The notes under the pieces were generated by a model that saw only the letters and a program-made list of their open reading frames with translations, was not told where the DNA came from and searched no databases. A DNA stretch of 64,000 bases from Rhodosalinus halophilus. Its GTDB lineage: Bacteria; Pseudomonadota; Alphaproteobacteria; Rhodobacterales; Rhodobacteraceae. The stretch is taken from the NCBI RefSeq assembly GCF_003298775.1, contig NZ_QNTQ01000005.1:186001-250000 (forward strand). The letters are read 5' to 3'. The first letter of the stretch is position 1. Each line of letters begins with the position of its first letter. Shown here piece after piece: positions 59,699-64,000 of this stretch. A program made the translations under genes and the position numbers.

Positions 59699-59724
59699 GC
59701 GCGCCGGGCTTCCGGCGCGCTTTT
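59699..59724 (+). terminator. Intrinsic terminator with no upstream plus-strand gene
   Basis: Perfect nine-base stem GCGCGCCGG/CCGGCGCGC with four-base loop GCTT followed by TTTT. It lies 33 bases ahead of the EamA-type gene, while the gene to its left (kdsD) is on the other strand. It may end a short unannotated RNA or act as an attenuator in the transporter leader. Confidence 0.65.
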
Positions 59725-59757
59725 CACGACGGATCGAGAGGGCGGAGGCACGGCGTC

Positions 59758-60693
59758 ATGCAGGCGCTCGACGGGCTGGGATATCGCGGCGCGGTGGGTC
59801 TCACGCTGGCCGCCTCGCTGCTGTGGGGCGTCTGGTGGATGCCCATTCGCTGGCTCGAGGCCGAGGGCCTCGAAGGGGTCTGGGCCAGCCTCGCCATGGG
59901 GCTCGCGGCCCTGCCGGTGTTCGGGCTCATGGCGCTGCGGGACCGCGCGGGCGCGGTCACCGCGCCGCAGGCGCTGCTTGGCGCTCTGCTGATGGGTCTC
60001 GCGGCGATGCTCTACGGCGCGGCGCTGGCCTTCACCGACGTCGTGCGCGCGGTGGTGATCTTCTATCTCGCGCCGGCCTGGTCGACGGCCATCGAATGCC
60101 TGTTCATGGGCCGCCGCTGGAGCCTGCGCAGCGGCATCGCGCTGGGGCTGTCGTTCCTGGGCGTTGCCACGATCTTCCGCTTCGACGTCACGCTGGACAA
60201 TCTGGCGGCCGGCGACCTGGCCGCGCTCCTCTCCGGGCTGGCCTGGGCCGTGGGCGCGGCGCTGGTCTTTTCCCGGCCGGGCGGGCGGCCGGTCGCCCTG
60301 TCCTTCTTCGCCACCCTCGGGCTGGTGCTGGCCGCGGCGGCGGTGCTCGTTATCGGCGGCGCGGCCGCGGGGCGCTGGCCGGGTGGCGCGCAGGCGCTGG
60401 AGGCCGTGCCGCTCGCACTGGCCACGGGGCTGCTCTACATCGTGCCCGTACTTCTGGTCACGATATGGGCGGCGCAGCGCCTCGCCCCTGCGACGATGAG
60501 CTTTCTGCTGACGGCCGAGATCATCGCGGGCGTCGTCTCGGGCGCCCTCTTCCTGGCCGAGCCCTTCGGCGTGCCGGAAGCGGTCGGCGCCGCGCTCATC
60601 ATCCTCGGCGCCACGGCCGAGGCGATCGCGCCGCCGATCCGGCGCGCGAGTCCTGTCGATTCCGGTCAAACCGGGCCGGGACAAGGCGGCTAG
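59758..60693 (+). CDS. EamA/DMT-family transporter
   Basis: A 311-residue, ten-span carrier with two EamA halves: SLLWGVWWMPIRWLEAEGLE at the start and LLSGLAWAVGAALVFSRPGG at the second repeat, ending in FLLTAEIIAGVVSGALFLAEPFGVPEAVGAA-type final spans (residues about 245-285). Substrate unknown. It is 30 bases ahead of the Rieske oxygenase gene and may be co-transcribed with it. Confidence 0.83.
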   Translation: MQALDGLGYRGAVGLTLAASLLWGVWWMPIRWLEAEGLEGVWASLAMGLAALPVFGLMALRDRAGAVTAPQALLGALLMGLAAMLYGAALAFTDVVRAVVIFYLAPAWSTAIECLFMGRRWSLRSGIALGLSFLGVATIFRFDVTLDNLAAGDLAALLSGLAWAVGAALVFSRPGGRPVALSFFATLGLVLAAAAVLVIGGAAAGRWPGGAQALEAVPLALATGLLYIVPVLLVTIWAAQRLAPATMSFLLTAEIIAGVVSGALFLAEPFGVPEAVGAALIILGATAEAIAPPIRRASPVDSGQTGPGQGG

Positions 60694-60723
60694 GGTCGCG
60701 TCGCAACCAGTCGGGAGGCCGCA

Positions 60724-61860
60724 ATGATCGAACAGAAGGTGCTGACCTGGGACAGCCAGGATCCCGAGCACGCGCTGACGCTGCCGTCGCGGTATTTCTT
60801 CGACCAGGAGATCTTTGACAAGGAAGTCGAGCGCATCTTCACGCCTGCGTGGCACTGCGTCTGCCACGATTGCGAGATTCCCGAGGCGGGCGATTTCGTG
60901 AACTTCGAGATCCTGGGCCAGAGCGTGCTGGTCGTGCGGGGCGAGGACGGCGGCGTGCACGCGCTGCACAATGTCTGCCGGCATCGCGGCACCCGGCTGG
61001 TGCAGGCCCGGCGCGGGCGGCTGTCCTCGATGATCACCTGCCCCTATCACGCCTGGTCCTATCACCTGGACGGTCGGCTGCGCCACGCGCCGCGCTGCGA
61101 GAAGCTGGCCGACTTCCGGCGCGAGGACTGGGGCCTCGTGCCCGTGCGGCTGGAGAACTACGCAGGCTTCTGGTTCGTCAACTTCGACCCGGACGCGGCA
61201 CCCGCCGCCGAGCAGTTCGCCGGCGCGGAAGAGGCGATGCGCCCCTTCTTCCCGGACCTCGACGACCTGCGCTTCGTCGAGGAGGTGGACATGTATGTCG
61301 ACGCCAACTGGAAGGTGATCGTCGACAACCAGATCGAGGGCTATCACTTCAAGCTCTCGGGGCCGCACCACAAGGAGCTCGCCGCGCTGATCGATTTCGA
61401 CGGCTACACGCTGACGCAGCACGGCAAGTGGTGGGACTTCGTCGGGCCGCCGCGCGACGTGGACACCGCCTTCGGCCATCCCGTGAAGGACGAGAAATAC
61501 CAGACCAACTGGTTCTACAACATCCAGCTCTGGCCCACGACAACCTTCTACGCCTTCCCCTATGCCGACGCGATCGGCAGCTTCAACCAGATCCCCCTGG
61601 GGCCGGAAAGGACGCTCCTGCGCTTCGGGCATTACGTGCCGAAATCGCGCCCGCAGAGCGAACTCAGCAAGGCCGCGATCGCCTGGTTCAACGAGAAGCT
61701 GGGGCCCGAGGACATCGACCTGAACCTCTACGTGCAGCGGGGCCTGCACTCGATGGCCTTCGATCAGGGGCGCTACATGATCGACGCCCAGCGGGGGCCG
61801 AACTCGGAGCATCTGCTGCACCACTTCCACACGCTGGTGTATCAGGCGATCCATCGCTGA
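60724..61860 (+). CDS. Rieske non-heme iron oxygenase, alpha subunit
   Basis: A 378-residue oxygenase. The Rieske cluster ligands are C85 and H87 (CRHRG) and C106 and H109 (CPYH). The mononuclear iron region EGYHFKLSGPHH has H208 followed by H215/H216; the usual pattern is HxxxxH, so this ligand spacing is longer. No reductase or beta subunit is adjacent. It resembles betaine- or carnitine-type demethylating oxygenases, but the substrate is not certain. Confidence 0.88.
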   Translation: MIEQKVLTWDSQDPEHALTLPSRYFFDQEIFDKEVERIFTPAWHCVCHDCEIPEAGDFVNFEILGQSVLVVRGEDGGVHALHNVCRHRGTRLVQARRGRLSSMITCPYHAWSYHLDGRLRHAPRCEKLADFRREDWGLVPVRLENYAGFWFVNFDPDAAPAAEQFAGAEEAMRPFFPDLDDLRFVEEVDMYVDANWKVIVDNQIEGYHFKLSGPHHKELAALIDFDGYTLTQHGKWWDFVGPPRDVDTAFGHPVKDEKYQTNWFYNIQLWPTTTFYAFPYADAIGSFNQIPLGPERTLLRFGHYVPKSRPQSELSKAAIAWFNEKLGPEDIDLNLYVQRGLHSMAFDQGRYMIDAQRGPNSEHLLHHFHTLVYQAIHR

Positions 61861-61867
61861 CGCCCTG

Positions 61868-63520
61868 ATGCAGCCCGACATCATCATCGTCGGCGCCGGC
61901 TCGGCCGGCGCCGTGCTGGCCAACCGTCTCACCGAGGACGGGCGGTTGCGCGTCCTTCTGCTCGAGGCCGGGCCGAAGGACGGGGCGCTCAGCCTGCGCG
62001 CGCCCGCCGCGATGGTGCAGAATCTCACGAGCCACCGCTACAACTGGGCCTATCCGGGCGAGCCCGAGCCGGGGCTGGACGGGCGCAGCTTCGTGCACGA
62101 CCGCGGGCGGGTGCTGGGCGGCTCCTCCTCGATCAACGGCATGGTCTGGATCCGCGGACATGCCCGCGACTACGACACATGGCGCCAGCGCGGCTGCGAG
62201 GGCTGGAGCTTCGCAGAGGTGCTGCCCTACTTCCGGCGGGCCGAGAGCTACGCGGGGGGCGCGGACGATTTCCGCGGCGGCGAGGGGCCGATGCGGATCG
62301 CCCGGCCCCGGCCCGATCACCCGCTCTCCCGCGCCTTTCTCGAAGCCGGGCGACAGGCGGGCTATCCCGAGACCGAGGACATCTGCGGCGCGCGGCAGGA
62401 AGGGTTCGGCGTGCTCGACCGCTCGGTGCATCAGGGCGTGCGCTGGAGCACGGCGCGCGGCTATCTCGACCCCGCCCGCGGGCGGGACAATCTGGAGATC
62501 CGCACCGACGCGACGGTGAAGCGCGTGGTCCTGCGCGAGGGCCGCGCCGCGGGCGTGGAACTGCGTCGCCCGGACGGCGCGACCGAGGTGATCGAGGCGG
62601 CGCGCGAGGTGATTCTCTCGGCCGGCGCGGTGGGTTCTCCGCATCTGCTGATGCTCTCGGGGATCGGACCGGCCGCGCAGCTGGCCGAGCACGGCATCGC
62701 GGTCGCGCGCGACATCCCCGGCGTCGGGCAGAACCTCAACGACCATCCGGACTACGTGCTGAAATGGCGCGCCACAAAACCCGTTTCGGTCTGGCCGCAG
62801 ACGCGCTTTCCGCGGCGCTACATCGAAGGGGTTCGCTGGCTACTGAACGGCGAGGGGGTCGTGGGGACGAACCACTTCGACGTGGTGGCCGCGATCCGCT
62901 CGCGCCCCGGCGTGGACTACCCCGACCTGCAGCTCACCATCGCGCCCATCGCCATGCAGGGCCTGACCTGGGAGCCGGTCGCGGACCACAGCTTTCAGAT
63001 CCATGTCGGGCTGATGCGCGCGGCGAGCCGGGGCGAGATCACCCTGCGCGCGCCCGACCCGCTGATGCCGCCCCGCATCCTGTGCAACTACCTCAGCCAA
63101 CGCAGCGACGTGGACGCGATGCTCGCCGGCATCCGGCTCACGCGCGATCTGGTGGCGCAGCCGGCCTTCGACGGATTGCGCGGCGAAGAGATCGCGCCGG
63201 GCGAGCCGGTGCGGGACGAGGCCGCGCTCGAGGCGGCGCTGCGCGCCAACTGCCTGAGCCAGTGGCACCTGTCCGGCACCGCGCGCATGGGTCCGGCAGA
63301 TGACGTCGGTGCCGTCGTCGATCCGCAGGGGCGGGTGCATGGCGTGCCCGGCCTGCGCGTGATCGACGCCTCCGTGATGCCGGAGGTGGTGAACTCCAAC
63401 ACCAACGCGCCGACGATCATGATCGCGGAGAAACTGGCCGATGCGGTGCTCGGGCGTGCGCCGCTGCCGGCCGCCCAAGTCGAGGCTCAGGACGCCCCAC
63501 AGCCCGTGTCGCCAGCCTAG
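61868..63520 (+). CDS. GMC-family oxidoreductase (choline dehydrogenase-like)
   Basis: A 550-residue flavoenzyme: ADP-binding VGAGSAGAVLANRLTEDGRL at the N-terminus, the GMC signature GRVLGGSSSINGMVWIRGHA, and the catalytic histidine pair region CLSQWHLSGTARMG with NTNAPTIMIAEKLAD at the end. Related enzymes oxidise choline, alcohols or lactones. It starts eight bases after the Rieske gene, suggesting an oxidative pathway in which the two act in sequence. Confidence 0.9.
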   Translation: MQPDIIIVGAGSAGAVLANRLTEDGRLRVLLLEAGPKDGALSLRAPAAMVQNLTSHRYNWAYPGEPEPGLDGRSFVHDRGRVLGGSSSINGMVWIRGHARDYDTWRQRGCEGWSFAEVLPYFRRAESYAGGADDFRGGEGPMRIARPRPDHPLSRAFLEAGRQAGYPETEDICGARQEGFGVLDRSVHQGVRWSTARGYLDPARGRDNLEIRTDATVKRVVLREGRAAGVELRRPDGATEVIEAAREVILSAGAVGSPHLLMLSGIGPAAQLAEHGIAVARDIPGVGQNLNDHPDYVLKWRATKPVSVWPQTRFPRRYIEGVRWLLNGEGVVGTNHFDVVAAIRSRPGVDYPDLQLTIAPIAMQGLTWEPVADHSFQIHVGLMRAASRGEITLRAPDPLMPPRILCNYLSQRSDVDAMLAGIRLTRDLVAQPAFDGLRGEEIAPGEPVRDEAALEAALRANCLSQWHLSGTARMGPADDVGAVVDPQGRVHGVPGLRVIDASVMPEVVNSNTNAPTIMIAEKLADAVLGRAPLPAAQVEAQDAPQPVSPA

Positions 63521-63590
63521 AGTCCCGGCGTGGCACGCCCCCGACCACCGGGCCGGAGCCCGCAGGGCGCCGGCCCCAACGCGGCACGCG

Positions 63591-64000
63591 CTAGGGAAGA
63601 CGCCCTTCGACGATATATCGCAGGATCTCCGCGACCTGGCGCGGCTCGCGCGCGACGGCGTTGGCCGCGGCGTCCACCTCCTTCAGGGCGTGGTCGTGCT
63701 CTGGCGGATGCAGGATGATCAGCGGCCGGCCCAGCGCGGCGGCGTAGCCCGCGTCGAAGGCCGCATTCCACTGCTTGTACTTGTCGCCGAAGCGGACGAC
63801 GACGACATCCGCTTCCTCCAGCGCGGTGCGCGTGCGGATTGCGTTGAGCAGCGCTCCCTTGCGGTCGTGCCAGAACTTGTCATCCTCCGCGCCGAGGATC
63901 GCCACGCCGCAGTCGTCGCTCGCCGCGTGATCGGTCACCGGCGCGGTGAACCGGATGCCGAGGCCTTCGGCCGCGGCCTTCACCTCGTCGCGCCAGTCGC
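63591..64000 (-). CDS. YtoQ-family protein, N-terminus cut by window edge
   Basis: About 136 C-terminal residues are visible, beginning DWRDEVKAAAEGLGIRFTAP. The pattern HAASDDCG, DKFWHDRKGALLNAIRTRTA and FGDKYKQWNAAFDAGYAAAL fits the YtoQ family, related to nucleoside deoxyribosyltransferase folds. Function unknown. The start lies beyond base 64000. It ends 70 bases after the convergent GMC gene. Confidence 0.87.
   Translation of the reverse strand, partial: DWRDEVKAAAEGLGIRFTAPVTDHAASDDCGVAILGAEDDKFWHDRKGALLNAIRTRTALEEADVVVVRFGDKYKQWNAAFDAGYAAALGRPLIILHPPEHDHALKEVDAAANAVAREPRQVAEILRYIVEGRLP

Overview
This is a 64 kb, high-GC, gene-dense chromosomal window that most resembles a marine or soil Rhodobacterales (Roseobacteraceae/Paracoccaceae) alphaproteobacterium. 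The pointers are a Rhodobacter-type L-malyl-CoA/beta-methylmalyl-CoA lyase, a TIGR02300-type acidic protein, a DgcN-like DUF1611 protein, a YtoQ-family protein, a DddP-like M24 hydrolase and an EcfG-like sigma factor. No insertion sequence, prophage module, CRISPR array or rRNA was seen. One tRNA (Ala, GGC) is present. Both window edges cut genes: a GntR regulator on the left and a YtoQ protein on the right.

Region A (1-13950) looks like one inducible catabolic island. It holds a HutC-type GntR regulator, a class A flavin monooxygenase, a complete livHMGFK-type ABC importer, a TPP-dependent decarboxylase/synthase-like enzyme, a TAXI-type TRAP importer, two SDR dehydrogenases, an MBL-fold hydrolase and a 4HBT thioesterase. 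Two near-identical palindromes (TTGTCTGGACAA and TTGTCCGGACAA) sit in its two divergent promoter gaps and probably bind the GntR protein. The substrate is not identifiable from sequence; an aromatic or aryl/keto acid is the best guess.

Region B (13959-28341) is mostly ordinary metabolism and regulation: DUF1611/DgcN, a YcaD-like MFS carrier, malyl-CoA lyase, the M24 hydrolase, an Lrp regulator divergent from a LysE exporter, accA, cytochrome b561 divergent from a MarR regulator, a FadR-type regulator with a cation/proton antiporter, a YgjP-type peptidase, the TIGR02300 protein, tRNA-Ala, a desaturase, an orphan Bug binding protein and ExoD.

Region C (about 28400-53280) is the most distinctive part. 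It is a general-stress island of membrane, envelope, K+ transport, NHEJ repair (Ku, LigD), PRC-barrel, DUF3618, holin-like, CsbD, DUF892, DegP, BrkB, AI-2E-type and FNT proteins, with an EcfG-like sigma factor at 37260-37916. Reading the gaps gives five exact GGAAC-N16/17-CGTT promoters (two of them divergent), and several GGAAC-N16/17-GGTT or one-mismatch versions, one of which is a palindrome that reads as a promoter on both strands. The inference is that this sigma factor or a paralogue drives a clustered regulon. An amidoligase plus class I glutamine amidotransferase pair lies in the same island and may make an undescribed amide-containing product.

Region D (53294-64000) holds a GlxA-type AraC regulator divergent from an SDR, a glutathione transferase, an MscS channel, the kdsD-kdsB-kdsA operon for CMP-KDO, an EamA carrier behind an unexplained intrinsic terminator, a Rieske oxygenase with unusual iron-ligand spacing paired with a GMC oxidoreductase, and the truncated YtoQ protein.
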